A DNA stretch of 64,000 bases, taken from contig NZ_JAUCGR010000001.1 of the NCBI RefSeq assembly GCF_030362815.1, forward strand, positions 1,065,471-1,129,470, written 5' to 3'. Below, piece after piece: positions 46,241 to 54,373 of the stretch (position 1 is its first letter; each line of letters starts with the position of its first letter). Source of the DNA: Cellulomonas edaphi. Its GTDB lineage: Bacteria; Actinomycetota; Actinomycetes; Actinomycetales; Cellulomonadaceae. Position numbers and translations under genes: made by a program. Under the pieces are notes generated by a model. It was not told the origin of the DNA. It saw only the letters and a list, made by a program, of their open reading frames with translations, and ran no database searches.

Positions 46241-46690
46241 TCAGCGGTCCCGCCGTCGGGCGTCGAGGGCGTCGTTGAGGCGTCCGAGCAGGTCAGCGAG
46301 GTCGCTGCGGTCCTGCGAGGACCAGTCGGCGAGCAGCTCGTCGTACACCGAGGCCCTCGCCTCGCGCGTGCTCGCCAGCGCGGCGTGCCCGTCGGGGGTC
46401 GCCGTGATGATCGCGCGCCGACCGTCGTGCTCGTCGCGCGAGCGCGTGACCAGCCCGGCCGCCTCCATCGCGAGCACCTGGCGCGTCACCGTCGAGGCGT
46501 CCAGCCGCAGATGGTCGGCGATGTCGTTGATGCCCGAGGGGCCCGTGGCCGCGAGGTGCCGCAGGGCCAGGTACGCCGAACGCTCGAGGGTGCCGTCGAG
46601 CCCGGGGTTGCTGCGCCGGTTGTGGTCAGCGAGCCGCAGGAGCAGTGCCACCTGGAGCTCGACGTCGTCGGCCGACCTGTTCTCCGTCAT
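46241..46690 (-). CDS. MarR family transcriptional regulator
   Basis: A 149-residue winged helix-turn-helix protein. The DNA-binding region is at about residues 45-105 (INDIADHLRLDASTVTRQVLAMEAAGLVTRSRDEHDGRRAIITATPDG). Flanking helices form the dimer interface. The frame extends upstream to 46720, but ATG 46690 is where homology begins. It is divergent from an MFS exporter gene across a 50-base gap with direct repeats, the classic layout of a MarR repressor controlling its own and an exporter's promoter. Confidence 0.9.
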   Translation of the reverse strand: MTENRSADDVELQVALLLRLADHNRRSNPGLDGTLERSAYLALRHLAATGPSGINDIADHLRLDASTVTRQVLAMEAAGLVTRSRDEHDGRRAIITATPDGHAALASTREARASVYDELLADWSSQDRSDLADLLGRLNDALDARRRDR

Positions 46691-46699
46691 GGGTGTAGC

Positions 46700-46731
46700 A
46701 TACAGAGATAATACCTGCACGATACAGATAA
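46700..46731. promoter_or_regulatory. ATACAGA direct repeats, candidate MarR operator
   Basis: ATACAGA occurs at 46700-46706 and 46722-46728, each followed by a GATAA-like AT-rich run. This is the only AT-rich island in the area and lies between the divergent marR and exporter genes, 22 bases apart (two helical turns). Confidence 0.45.
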
Positions 46732-46740
46732 AGGATGCTC

Positions 46741-47973
46741 GTGGCTGCTCGCAACGAACCGAACAGGACGGCGATCTACGCGACCGCCGTCACCGCCTTC
46801 TTCGCGATCGCCGGCATCGCGATCGTCGACCCGATCCTCCCGGCCATCGGCGCAGACCTCGGCGCCACCACGTGGCAGATCGAGCTACTGTTCACGGCCT
46901 ACATCGCCGTCATGGCGATCGGGATGATCCCGGCCGTGATGCTGACCGGGAAGTTCGGCTACAAGAAGATCCTCGCGACGGGCGTGAGCGTGGTGGCCGT
47001 CGCGGCGACCGCCGCGGCCTTCACCACGAGCATCGGCAGCCTCGCCGCGCTGCGCGGCCTGTGGGGGCTCGGCAACGCCATGTTCTTCGCGACCGCCATG
47101 GTGCTGCTGGTCTCGCTCGCCAACGACCGGGCATGGGCAGTCGAGCTGTTCGAGACGTGCGTGGGCCTCGGCTTCGCGATCGGCCCCCTGATCGGCGGTC
47201 TGCTGGGCAAGATCAGCTGGCGCGTGCCGTTCCTGCTCTGCGGCCTGTTCATGGTCGTCGCCCTCGCCGTGTCCGTCACCCGCCTGAAGGACCCGGAGGT
47301 CATGCCCGCGCCGCTGCGGCTGGGCACCATCTTCCGCACGTTCTCCAAGCCGGCGTTCGTCGCGCTGTGCGTGATCACGGGCACGTACAACTTCGTCTTC
47401 TTCATCGTGCTGGGGTACACCCCCGTCTTCCTGGGGCTCGGCGTGGTGCAGCTTGGCCTGGTGTTCACGGGCTGGGGCGTCGGCCTCGCCTTCGGCATCC
47501 TGGTCGTGGGTCACCGCCTGGCGCACCGGTTCGGCGCCGTGCAGACGGTCGGCTTCGCGATCGTCGTGCTGTTCGGCACGCTGTTCGGGCTGGCCACCTC
47601 GCACAGCACACCGCAGACCATCGTGTTCCTGGTCGCGGCCGGCGTCTGCATGGGCGTCGCCAACGCCAACCTCACCGACCTGGCGCTGGCCACGGGCGAC
47701 CCCGACCGCCGCGTGACCACCGGCGCGTTCAACCTCGTCCGCTGGGGATTCGCCGCCCCGGCGCCGGTGGTCGCGGGCCTGCTGGCCGAGCACGTGGGCC
47801 CGGCCGCCCCGTTCTGGGTGGGCATCGCGGTGCTCGCGGTCGGCGTCCTCACCTTCCTCGCCCTGGGCCACAGGATGGCCCGGACGGTGGGGGAGCGGGT
47901 CCTGTGGTCGCGGTGGGACAAGGCCGCCGCGGCCGCAGAGGGCAGCGCCGAGGAGGCGCTCGAGCTGGTCTGA
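46741..47973 (+). CDS. MFS transporter under divergent MarR control
   Basis: A protein of about 410 residues with 12 membrane helices. The N-terminus IYATAVTAFFAIAGIAIVDPILPAIGADLGATTWQIELLFTAYIAVMAIGM is typical of drug:proton antiporters, with the acidic DPILPAI segment in helix 1. GKFGYKK matches the loop 2-3 motif. It likely exports a toxic small molecule. GTG 46741 is favoured by AAGGA five bases upstream; ATG 46735 is the other choice. It is divergent from marR and ends at a strong shared terminator. Confidence 0.85.
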   Translation: MAARNEPNRTAIYATAVTAFFAIAGIAIVDPILPAIGADLGATTWQIELLFTAYIAVMAIGMIPAVMLTGKFGYKKILATGVSVVAVAATAAAFTTSIGSLAALRGLWGLGNAMFFATAMVLLVSLANDRAWAVELFETCVGLGFAIGPLIGGLLGKISWRVPFLLCGLFMVVALAVSVTRLKDPEVMPAPLRLGTIFRTFSKPAFVALCVITGTYNFVFFIVLGYTPVFLGLGVVQLGLVFTGWGVGLAFGILVVGHRLAHRFGAVQTVGFAIVVLFGTLFGLATSHSTPQTIVFLVAAGVCMGVANANLTDLALATGDPDRRVTTGAFNLVRWGFAAPAPVVAGLLAEHVGPAAPFWVGIAVLAVGVLTFLALGHRMARTVGERVLWSRWDKAAAAAEGSAEEALELV

Positions 47974-47985
47974 CCGCCGGCACGA

Positions 47986-48023
47986 CGAAGGCCCGCCCCC
48001 ACGGACACGGGGGCGGGCCTTCG
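47986..48023. terminator. Bidirectional terminator, 15-bp stem
   Basis: CGAAGGCCCGCCCCC (47986-48000) pairs perfectly with GGGGGCGGGCCTTCG (48009-48023) between convergent genes. Confidence 0.85.
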
Positions 48024-48032
48024 GGCGTTCGG

Positions 48033-48890
48033 TCAGGCGTCGGACTTCTTGATGCGGACCAGCGCCCCCACCAGGACCACGGCGAGGTACGCCAGCAGCA
48101 CGGCGTAGCCCTCCCAGGCCGTCAGGTGGGCGACCCCGGGCGGGAACGAGTCCCAGCCGGCCTCGACCTGCGCGTCGGTCTGCGTGATGTTGCTGCCGGC
48201 GACCCCGGGCAGGAACGGCTGGATCTCCTGCAGGGGCTTCCACGGGATCTGGAAGAGCAGCGGCAGGACGAGCAGGGCGCCGAGCACGATCGCGATAGCC
48301 GCCGCCGAGTGCCGCACGAGCGCTCCGAGGGCGAACGACAGGAGCGCGATCGTGGTCGTGTACAGCACCGTGCCGAACAGTGCCCGCTGGATCTGCGGGT
48401 CGCCCAGGTCCAGCTTGAGGTCGTCGCTGAAGAACGCCTGCTGCAGCACCGCGCCGAGGAGGTTCGCGGCGAGCGCCACCACGAAGAAGACCCCGCCCAG
48501 CACGAGGAACTTCGCCCAGATCACGGGCGTGCGCCGGGGAGCGGCCGTGAGGCTCGACCGGATCATGCCGGTGCTGTACTCGCCCGTGATCGCCAGCGCC
48601 GCGAGCACCACGAGGGCGATCTGGCCGAGCTGTGCCGCGACCGTGTAGGGCCCGAGCACGCGGTCTTCGACCGGCCCCGGAGGACCGTCACCCACGCCCG
48701 CGTTCTTCAGCGCCAGGCTGATGAGCACGATGAGCGCGACCGTGACGACGAAGAAGATGGACAGGGACCAGGCCGTCGAGCGCACGGTCCAGAACTTGAT
48801 CCACTCGGACCGCAGCAGGTGCGGGAACGAGAGGTGCGCTTTGGCGACCGGCTTGGCCTGCGTCGGGGCGGGTGCGGTGACGGTGCTCAT
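48033..48890 (-). CDS. ABC transporter permease (ABC-2 type)
   Basis: A 285-residue membrane protein with six helices. The N-terminus LRSEWIKFWTVRSTAWSL is typical of actinobacterial ABC-2 permeases, as is ITGEYSTGMIRSSLTAAPRRTPVIWAK between helices 2 and 3. It forms an exporter with the ATPase gene upstream, whose stop it overlaps by ATGA. GGAGG seven bases before ATG. The substrate is unknown; similar pairs export lipids, peptides or drugs. It ends at the shared terminator. Confidence 0.87.
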   Translation of the reverse strand: MSTVTAPAPTQAKPVAKAHLSFPHLLRSEWIKFWTVRSTAWSLSIFFVVTVALIVLISLALKNAGVGDGPPGPVEDRVLGPYTVAAQLGQIALVVLAALAITGEYSTGMIRSSLTAAPRRTPVIWAKFLVLGGVFFVVALAANLLGAVLQQAFFSDDLKLDLGDPQIQRALFGTVLYTTTIALLSFALGALVRHSAAAIAIVLGALLVLPLLFQIPWKPLQEIQPFLPGVAGSNITQTDAQVEAGWDSFPPGVAHLTAWEGYAVLLAYLAVVLVGALVRIKKSDA

Positions 48891-49843
48891 CGAGCAACCT
48901 CCTCGGTGAGGCCGGGCGCGGGTTCCGAGCCCGGGACCGGCGAGTCGGAGCGGTACTCCACCTCGTCGGCCGTCAGGGACATGTACGCCTCCTCGAGCGA
49001 GCCGCTGAGCGGCGTGAGCTCGTGCAGGGTGAGGCGCGCGGCGGCGGCCGCGTCGCCGATCTGCTCGGCGGTGGAGCCGAACACCTCGAGCAGGCCGGGC
49101 TCCTTGGTCGTCACGACGACGTCCGGGCCCACGAGCGCCGCCGCGAGCTGGTCCGCGTGCGGGCTGCGCACCCGGACCGTCGCCTTGGTGCCCTGCGCGA
49201 TGATCTGGTCGACCGGTCCGTCGGCGATGATGTGCCCGCGCCCGATGACGATGAGGTGGTCGGCCGTGAGCGCCATCTCGGTCATGAGGTGCGAGGACAG
49301 GAAGATGGTGCGTCCCTCGCTGGCCAGGAACTTGACCAGGTTGCGCACCCACAGCACGCCCTCGGGGTCGAGGCCGTTGACCGGCTCGTCGAGGATGAGC
49401 GTGCGCGGGTCGCCCAGCAGGGCGGACGCGATGCCGAGGCGCTGCCCCATGCCCAGGGAGAACCCGCCGACGCGGCGCTTGGCCACGGCGGTCAGGCCGG
49501 TCATCTCGATGACCTCGTCGACCCGCTTGTTCGGGATGCCGTGCGTCGCGGCGAGCGCGCGCAGGTGGTTGCGGGCGCTGCGCCCGGTGTGGACCGCCTT
49601 GGCCTCCAGCAGGGCGCCCACCTCGGTGAGCGGCGAGCGGAAGGAGGCGTACGCGGCCCCGTTCACGGTGACGGTGCCCTTCGTGGGCCGGTCCAGGCCC
49701 ATGATCATGCGCATCGTGGTGGACTTGCCGGCCCCGTTGGGGCCGAGGAAGCCGGTGACCTTGCCCGGCTGGACGGTGAAGGAGATGCCGTCCACGGCCA
49801 CCTTCTCGCCGTATCGCTTGGTCAGGCCCTGTGCCTCGATCAT
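48887..49843 (-). CDS. ABC transporter ATP-binding protein
   Basis: A 318-residue ATPase. Walker A GPNGAGKST near residues 34-42, the Q-loop region GALLEAKAVHTGRSARNHLR, signature SLGMGQR near 129, Walker B LILDEPVNGLDPEG near 146-160, and the H-switch SSHLMTEM. A C-terminal extension of about 100 residues resembles the accessory domain of drug-exporter ATPases such as DrrA. It powers the following permease. Translation of the two genes is coupled by a four-base overlap. It is divergent from the Bax-inhibitor-like gene. Confidence 0.92.
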   Translation of the reverse strand: MIEAQGLTKRYGEKVAVDGISFTVQPGKVTGFLGPNGAGKSTTMRMIMGLDRPTKGTVTVNGAAYASFRSPLTEVGALLEAKAVHTGRSARNHLRALAATHGIPNKRVDEVIEMTGLTAVAKRRVGGFSLGMGQRLGIASALLGDPRTLILDEPVNGLDPEGVLWVRNLVKFLASEGRTIFLSSHLMTEMALTADHLIVIGRGHIIADGPVDQIIAQGTKATVRVRSPHADQLAAALVGPDVVVTTKEPGLLEVFGSTAEQIGDAAAAARLTLHELTPLSGSLEEAYMSLTADEVEYRSDSPVPGSEPAPGLTEEVAR

Positions 49844-50032
49844 CGTTCTTGTCCTCGCGTCGGTGACATCACGCTCCGACCCTAGAGGGCAGGTCGGGGC
49901 GGAGTCTCTCGGGTATTCCCCCGACCTTCGTCTCAGGGTCTCGTCCGAAAGGACGAAGGGGAACCGACGGGCGGGGTCGAGCGTTCGCTACGGTGAGAGG
50001 TATCGACCAGGCCGAGACACCAGGAGCGTCCC

Positions 50033-50869
50033 GTGGCCAACCCCGTGTTCAACAACAGCCCCGTCTTCCAGGACCCGAGCGCGCGCAAGGGCAACGGCAC
50101 CACCGCCGCGCCCGAGTCGACGATCGACGCGGTGACGCTCGAGAAGATGTACGGCTCGCCGAGCGCCACCGCGCGCCAGACCGGTCGCCTGACGTACGAC
50201 GACGTGATCATGAAGACCGGCGGGCTGCTCGCGCTGCTCGTCGTCGTCGCCGCCGGGTCGTGGGCCGTGACCCCGCAGCTGCCGTGGCTCTACTGGGTGG
50301 GCGCGATCGCCGGGCTGGTGCTCGGCATGGTCAACGCGTTCCGGCGCGAGCCCAGCCCCGCGCTGATCATCGCGTACACGGTCGCCGAGGGCGTGTTCGT
50401 CGGCGGCATCAGCTACCTGTTCCAGAACTGGGCCGTGCCGGGCACCGTGGACGGCACCGCGCAGCCGATCGTGCTCCAGGCCGTCGTCGCGACCATCGCG
50501 ACGTTCGCGGCAGCCCTGTTCCTGTTCCGGTCCGGCAAGGTCCGTGTGACGCCGAAGTTCACCAAGTGGGTGCTGATCTCGCTGGTCGGCTATGTGGTGT
50601 TCTCGCTGCTCAACCTCGTCCTGTCGTTCTTCATGAGCAGCGACGGCTTCGGTCCGCTGCGCAACGGCGTGTGGGGTCTGCTCGCGGGCCTCTTCGCCGT
50701 GGGCCTGGCGGCGGCCTGCCTGATCATGGACTTCGACTCGATCAAGCGCGGCGTGGAGAAGGGCGCCCCGGCCAAGTTCGCGTGGTCGGCCGCGTTCGGC
50801 CTCATCGTCACACTCGTGTGGCTCTACCTGGAGTTCCTGCGCCTGTTCGCGATGCTCAGCCGCAACTGA
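50033..50869 (+). CDS. Bax inhibitor-1/YccA family membrane protein
   Basis: A 278-residue protein with about seven membrane helices after an 80-residue soluble head. The helices include GRLTYDDVIMKTGGLLALLVV and IAYTVAEGVFVGGISYLF, with the E-G-x-x-x-G pattern of the actinobacterial branch. A late D-F-D-S-I-K-R-G-V-E-K-G-A-P segment matches the family. The family is linked to calcium leak and membrane-protein quality control; the role in actinobacteria is unclear. AGGAG six bases before GTG 50033. A strong terminator follows. Confidence 0.88.
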   Translation: MANPVFNNSPVFQDPSARKGNGTTAAPESTIDAVTLEKMYGSPSATARQTGRLTYDDVIMKTGGLLALLVVVAAGSWAVTPQLPWLYWVGAIAGLVLGMVNAFRREPSPALIIAYTVAEGVFVGGISYLFQNWAVPGTVDGTAQPIVLQAVVATIATFAAALFLFRSGKVRVTPKFTKWVLISLVGYVVFSLLNLVLSFFMSSDGFGPLRNGVWGLLAGLFAVGLAAACLIMDFDSIKRGVEKGAPAKFAWSAAFGLIVTLVWLYLEFLRLFAMLSRN

Positions 50870-50875
50870 TCCTCC

Positions 50876-50917
50876 GCACGAAGGGCCCGCCCGGGTGTCC
50901 GGGCGGGCCCTTCGTGC
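50876..50917 (+). terminator. Strong terminator, 19-bp stem
   Basis: GCACGAAGGGCCCGCCCGG (50876-50894) and its perfect complement (50899-50917) with a GTGT loop, directly after the membrane-protein gene. Confidence 0.9.
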
Positions 50918-50950
50918 TCTTCGCCCGCCGCACGGGTACGTTCGTCGACC

Positions 50951-51934
50951 ATGGCCCTGTTCGACCTGCCCCTGCCCGAGCTCGAGCGCTACCTGCCCGA
51001 GCTCGACGAGCCCGACGACTTCGACGACTTCTGGGCCGGCACGCTCACCGAGGCCCGCAGTCACGACCTGGCGCTCGCCGTCGAGCCCGTGGACACGGGC
51101 CTGTCGCTCGTCGAGGCGTACGACGTGACCTTCGCGGGCTTCGGCGGGCACCCGATCAAGGCGTGGCTCACCCGCCCCGCGGGCGTCGACGGGGCGCTGC
51201 CGGCCGTCGTCGAGTACCTGGGCTACGGGGGTGGGCGCGGGTTCGCGCACGAGCACCTGGCGTGGGCCGCCGCGGGGTACGTGCACCTGCTCATGGACAC
51301 GCGCGGGCAGGGTTCGACGTGGGGCACCGGCGGTCATACGCCCGATCCCGTGGGCTCGGGCCCGGCCGCGCCGGGCGTCATGACGCGCGGCGTCCTCGAC
51401 CCCGCCGACCACTACTACCGCCGCCTGATCACCGACGCCGTGCGTGCGGTCGACGCCGTGCGCGCACTCCCCGGCGTCGACGGCGCGCGGGTCGCGGTGG
51501 CCGGCATCAGCCAGGGCGGCGGGCTCGCGCTCGCGGTGGCGGGGCTCGTCGACGACGTCGTCGCGGTGATGCCGGACGTGCCGTTCCTGTGCCACTACCG
51601 GCGCGCGGTCGCCATCAGCGACGCCATGCCGCACAACGAGCTGACGCAGTACCTCGCGGTGCACCGCGACCAGGAGGACGTGGTCTTCCGCACGATGTCC
51701 TACCTCGACGCCGTGCACTTCGCGCGACGCGCCAGCGCTCCGGCGCTGTTCTCGGTCGCGCTGCGCGACGAGACCTGCCCGCCGTCGACGGTCTACGCCG
51801 CCTACAACCACTACGCGGGCCTGACCACGCGGCCGGCCACGCAGATCGAGGTCTACGCGCACAACCGCCACGAGGGCGGCCAGGGGTTCCAGGTGGACCG
51901 CCAGCTGCGCTGGATGCGGGACCTGCTGGGTTGA
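50951..51934 (+). CDS. Acetylxylan esterase/cephalosporin deacetylase (CE7) family
   Basis: A 327-residue alpha/beta hydrolase. It begins MALFDLPLPELERYLPELDEPDDFDDFWAGTL, the CE7 N-terminus, has RGQGSTWG near residue 117 and the nucleophile elbow GISQGGGLALA near 184-194, then the acid in RDETCPPSTVYAAYN and the histidine in NRHEGG. CE7 enzymes remove acetyl groups from xylooligosaccharides or cephalosporins. No signal peptide, so it acts in the cytoplasm. This is typical of cellulolytic actinobacteria. No ribosome-binding site is evident; TACGTT lies eight bases before the ATG. Confidence 0.9.
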   Translation: MALFDLPLPELERYLPELDEPDDFDDFWAGTLTEARSHDLALAVEPVDTGLSLVEAYDVTFAGFGGHPIKAWLTRPAGVDGALPAVVEYLGYGGGRGFAHEHLAWAAAGYVHLLMDTRGQGSTWGTGGHTPDPVGSGPAAPGVMTRGVLDPADHYYRRLITDAVRAVDAVRALPGVDGARVAVAGISQGGGLALAVAGLVDDVVAVMPDVPFLCHYRRAVAISDAMPHNELTQYLAVHRDQEDVVFRTMSYLDAVHFARRASAPALFSVALRDETCPPSTVYAAYNHYAGLTTRPATQIEVYAHNRHEGGQGFQVDRQLRWMRDLLG

Positions 51935-51958
51935 CCCCAGCCCGCCGTCCGGCGGCGG

Positions 51959-52324
51959 TCAGCTGTCGGACGAGGCGTCCTGCCAGAGCTCGATGCGGTT
52001 GCCGGCGGGGTCGGTGACCCACCCGAAGCGGCCCACGCCGTCCATGTCCTGGACCTCGTCGGCGACCTCGGCGCCCCGCTCGCGCAGCTGCGCGAGCATC
52101 GCGTCGAGGTCCCGGACCCGGAAGTTGAGCATCGTCTGCTGCGAGCGGGAACCGAAGTAGTCGGAGTCGGCCGCGAACGTCGCGAAGACGGTGGGCCCGG
52201 CCTCCTGGTGCCACAGCCCGTGCTCGTCGAGGTCGAGGCCCAGGCACTCGCGGTACCAGGTCGCCAGCGCGGTCGGGTCCGGGGTGCGGACGAAGTAGCC
52301 GCCGATGCCGAGCACGCGTTCCAT
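51959..52324 (-). CDS. Glyoxalase/VOC superfamily protein
   Basis: A 121-residue protein with the beta-alpha-beta-beta-beta repeat of the vicinal oxygen chelate fold: GYFVRTPDPTALATWYRECLGLDLDEH in the first half, LNFRVRDLDAMLAQLRERGAEV and DPAGNRIELWQ in the second. The C-terminal glutamate (RIELW) and a histidine could bind a metal. The family includes glyoxalase I-like, dioxygenase-like and antibiotic-binding proteins; the substrate cannot be told. It lies downstream of the TetR gene on the same strand with a 40-base gap. Confidence 0.82.
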   Translation of the reverse strand: MERVLGIGGYFVRTPDPTALATWYRECLGLDLDEHGLWHQEAGPTVFATFAADSDYFGSRSQQTMLNFRVRDLDAMLAQLRERGAEVADEVQDMDGVGRFGWVTDPAGNRIELWQDASSDS

Positions 52325-52364
52325 GCCGCCGATCCTGCCAGTGGGCGAGGCGCCGGGGCAGGGT

Positions 52365-52928
52365 CTATCGCTCGAGACCTGCCACGAGATGGTCCACCAG
52401 GTAGGCGAAGCTGGCCTCGACGTCCTCCGGCATCCCGAACCCGCCGTCGAGCTCCAGCACGGCGAAGCCGTGCACCGCCGCGCGCACCGAGCGGACCGCG
52501 TCGATGCGCCGGTCGACGGGGACCCGCATCTGGCTCACCGCCTCGAGCAGCAGCTGGACGGTCGCCGCACCCGCGCGGCGTACCTCGTCCGCCTCGGGGT
52601 CGCGGGCCCAGCCGCCCTGCGTGGCCAGGTACCGACCCGGGTGGGCCAGGGCGAAGCCGCGGGTCGCGCCGGCCATGGCGCGCAGTGCGCGCGCGCCGGT
52701 CGCCTCGCCGCGCCCCGCGACGAGGGCCGCGGTGAGCTGCTCGACGCAGGCGCGCGCGACGTCGAGACGGAGCCCCGGCAGCCCAGCCACGTGCTTGTAC
52801 AGGCTCGGCACGGCGACCCCCGCGCGGCCGGCGACGGCGGCGAGCGTCAGGCCGGGCCACCCGTCGGCGTCGACGACCTCGAGACCGAGGCGCACGACGG
52901 CAGCGCGGTCCAGGCCCGCCCTAGGCAC
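52365..52928 (-). CDS. TetR family transcriptional regulator
   Basis: A 187-residue protein. The helix-turn-helix lies at about residues 8-52 (RAAVVRLGLEVVDADGWPGLTLAAVAGRAGVAVPSLYKHVAGLPGL). The C-terminal helices form a ligand-binding domain of the WHG/TetR_C type (HPGRYLATQGGW, then VRAAVHGFAVLELDGGFGM). It overlaps the end of the hydrolase gene by eight bases, so both come from one transcript, and a palindrome just before that transcript is its likely operator. GTG 52928 lacks a clear ribosome-binding site, which fits coupled translation. Confidence 0.88.
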   Translation of the reverse strand: MPRAGLDRAAVVRLGLEVVDADGWPGLTLAAVAGRAGVAVPSLYKHVAGLPGLRLDVARACVEQLTAALVAGRGEATGARALRAMAGATRGFALAHPGRYLATQGGWARDPEADEVRRAGAATVQLLLEAVSQMRVPVDRRIDAVRSVRAAVHGFAVLELDGGFGMPEDVEASFAYLVDHLVAGLER

Positions 52929-53784
52929 GGTCGCCCGGGAGCCACGAGCCCGCCGCGTCGCGCGGCGTCGCTGCGAGGAAGTGCAGCGTGCGCGGGACGA
53001 CGACGTCCGCGGCCTGGTGGTGCGGGTAGTGCGCGGCGTCCGGCACCATGACGACCTCGGCCCCGATGGCCTCGCCGATCCAGGCGCCCTCTGCGACGGG
53101 GTCGTGGAAGTCGGGGTCGACCGTGCCGACGAACGCGAGGGCGGGTGCGCGGACATCGCCGACCCGGGCCGCGACGGGCGCGTGCGTGAGCTGCCGGCAC
53201 AGCATCCGGAACTGGCGCAGGTGGGCGGGGTCCGCCAGGCGTTCCCGCAGGTCGGCGACGTGCTCGTCGAGCCAGGGGGAGGTGCGTCCGCGGTTGAGCG
53301 TCTTGCGGTAGTAGCCGGCCCACACCCGCGCGCCCCACGGTCGGGCGAACAGGACCGGGTACGACGCACGGATGATGGCGCGGCTGGTGCGGCTGAGCTC
53401 CGGGTCACGCAGGAACGGCCCGCTGAGCACCAGGCCGGCCACGAGGTCGGGGCGTTCGGCGGCGACCAGCGTCACCGCCCCCGCGCCCATCGAGTGGCCG
53501 ACCAGGACGGCCGGTCCGCCGAGGTGCTCGAGCAGCGCGACGACGTCGGATGCGGTCGCCTCGTCGCCGTGCGTGCGGAACGTGGTGTCGCTGTCGCCGT
53601 GGCCGCGCAGGTCGGTGACGGCGACGCGGTATCCGGCGTCGAGCAGCGCGGGTGTCAGGTCGCGCCAGGTGGAGCGCAGGTCGCCCATGCCGGGGACGAG
53701 GAGGACGAGGGGGGCCGAGTCCGGTCCGTCGACGGTGTACGCGACGCGGCCCTCGGGGCGCGGGAGGCGATGGGGTGTGGTCAT
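52921..53784 (-). CDS. Alpha/beta hydrolase
   Basis: A 287-residue hydrolase. The oxyanion region VLLVPGMGDLRSTWRDL is near residue 28, DLRGHGDSD near 58, the nucleophile elbow GHSMGAGAV near 95-103, acid in GTVDPDFHDP, and histidine in DAAHYPHHQ near 250. This is a complete serine-hydrolase triad. The family includes esterases, lipases and lactonases; the substrate is unknown. It is cotranscribed with a TetR regulator that probably represses it until a ligand, maybe its own substrate, binds. Confidence 0.88.
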   Translation of the reverse strand: MTTPHRLPRPEGRVAYTVDGPDSAPLVLLVPGMGDLRSTWRDLTPALLDAGYRVAVTDLRGHGDSDTTFRTHGDEATASDVVALLEHLGGPAVLVGHSMGAGAVTLVAAERPDLVAGLVLSGPFLRDPELSRTSRAIIRASYPVLFARPWGARVWAGYYRKTLNRGRTSPWLDEHVADLRERLADPAHLRQFRMLCRQLTHAPVAARVGDVRAPALAFVGTVDPDFHDPVAEGAWIGEAIGAEVVMVPDAAHYPHHQAADVVVPRTLHFLAATPRDAAGSWLPGDRA

Positions 53785-53792
53785 GGCGCAAA

Positions 53793-53807
53793 GCTAATGC
53801 CATTAGC
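53793..53807. promoter_or_regulatory. Perfect TetR-type operator GCTAATGCCATTAGC
   Basis: A 15-base perfect palindrome (7-base arms around one C), nine bases upstream of the hydrolase start. The arms are AT-rich in GC-rich DNA. It is the likely autoregulatory site of the TetR protein of the same operon. Confidence 0.7.
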
Positions 53808-53899
53808 CACAGATGGCAAGAGCGCGCCTGTCGGTCGGGTGAGGCACGATGGGTGCCGCACCGCACCGGTGCCACGAGTCGAACCGAGGAGACGTCCGC

Positions 53900-54307
53900 A
53901 TGTCCGCTGCCCTGCCCGAGATCTCGGGTTCCTACGGCCAGAAGCCCACGCTGGCGTTCCCCGCCGACGCGCCGTCCGGCGAGCTCGAGGTCGTGGTGCT
54001 GTCCCGCGGCGACGGCGACCTGGTCGAGGCCGGCGACAACATCGAGGTGCACTACCTGGGCCAGTCCTGGAACGGCGGGGTGTTCGACAACTCGTACGAC
54101 CGCGGCGAGTCCATCAGCTTCCCCATCGGCGTCGGCGCTGTCATCGCCGGCTGGGACGAGGGCCTCGTGGGCCAGCAGGTCGGCTCGCGCGTCCTGCTGT
54201 CCATCCCCTCGCACCTGGGCTACGGCGACCGCGGCGTGCCGCAGGCCGGCATCCGTGGCGGCGACACGCTCGTCTTCGTCGTGGACATCGTGGGAACCAG
54301 CGCCTGA
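53900..54307 (+). CDS. FKBP-type peptidyl-prolyl cis-trans isomerase
   Basis: A 135-residue cytoplasmic single-domain FKBP. Core features: VEAGDNIEVHYLGQSWNGGVFDNSYDRGESISFPIGVGAVIAGWDEGLVGQQVGSRVLLSIPSHLGYGDRG, with the Y, F, D, V-I, W, Y and F active-site residues of FKBP12-like proteins. It speeds proline isomerisation in folding. ATG 53900 has GAGGAG nine bases upstream. It converges on the Ter gene block and is separated from it by a strong terminator, so it is probably not part of that operon. Confidence 0.92.
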   Translation: MSAALPEISGSYGQKPTLAFPADAPSGELEVVVLSRGDGDLVEAGDNIEVHYLGQSWNGGVFDNSYDRGESISFPIGVGAVIAGWDEGLVGQQVGSRVLLSIPSHLGYGDRGVPQAGIRGGDTLVFVVDIVGTSA

Positions 54308-54322
54308 CGACACCTGAGGCAG

Positions 54323-54360
54323 CAGAGGCGCGGTCCCCGGTGACGGGGGCCGCGCCTCTG
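54323..54360. terminator. Bidirectional terminator between FKBP and terD
   Basis: CAGAGGCGCGGTCCCC (54323-54338) pairs with GGGGGCCGCGCCTCTG (54345-54360) with one G-T pair and a 6-base loop. Confidence 0.85.
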
Positions 54361-54373
54361 GTCGTCCGGAGGA

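Noticed and set aside
43893..50135. A 2080-codon rightward open frame
   Set aside because: It runs across a tRNA and many genes on both strands, is Arg-rich low complexity, and results from GC-driven lack of stops.
53900..54307. FKBP gene as a member of the Ter operon
   Set aside because: It reads toward the Ter genes and is separated by a strong bidirectional terminator.
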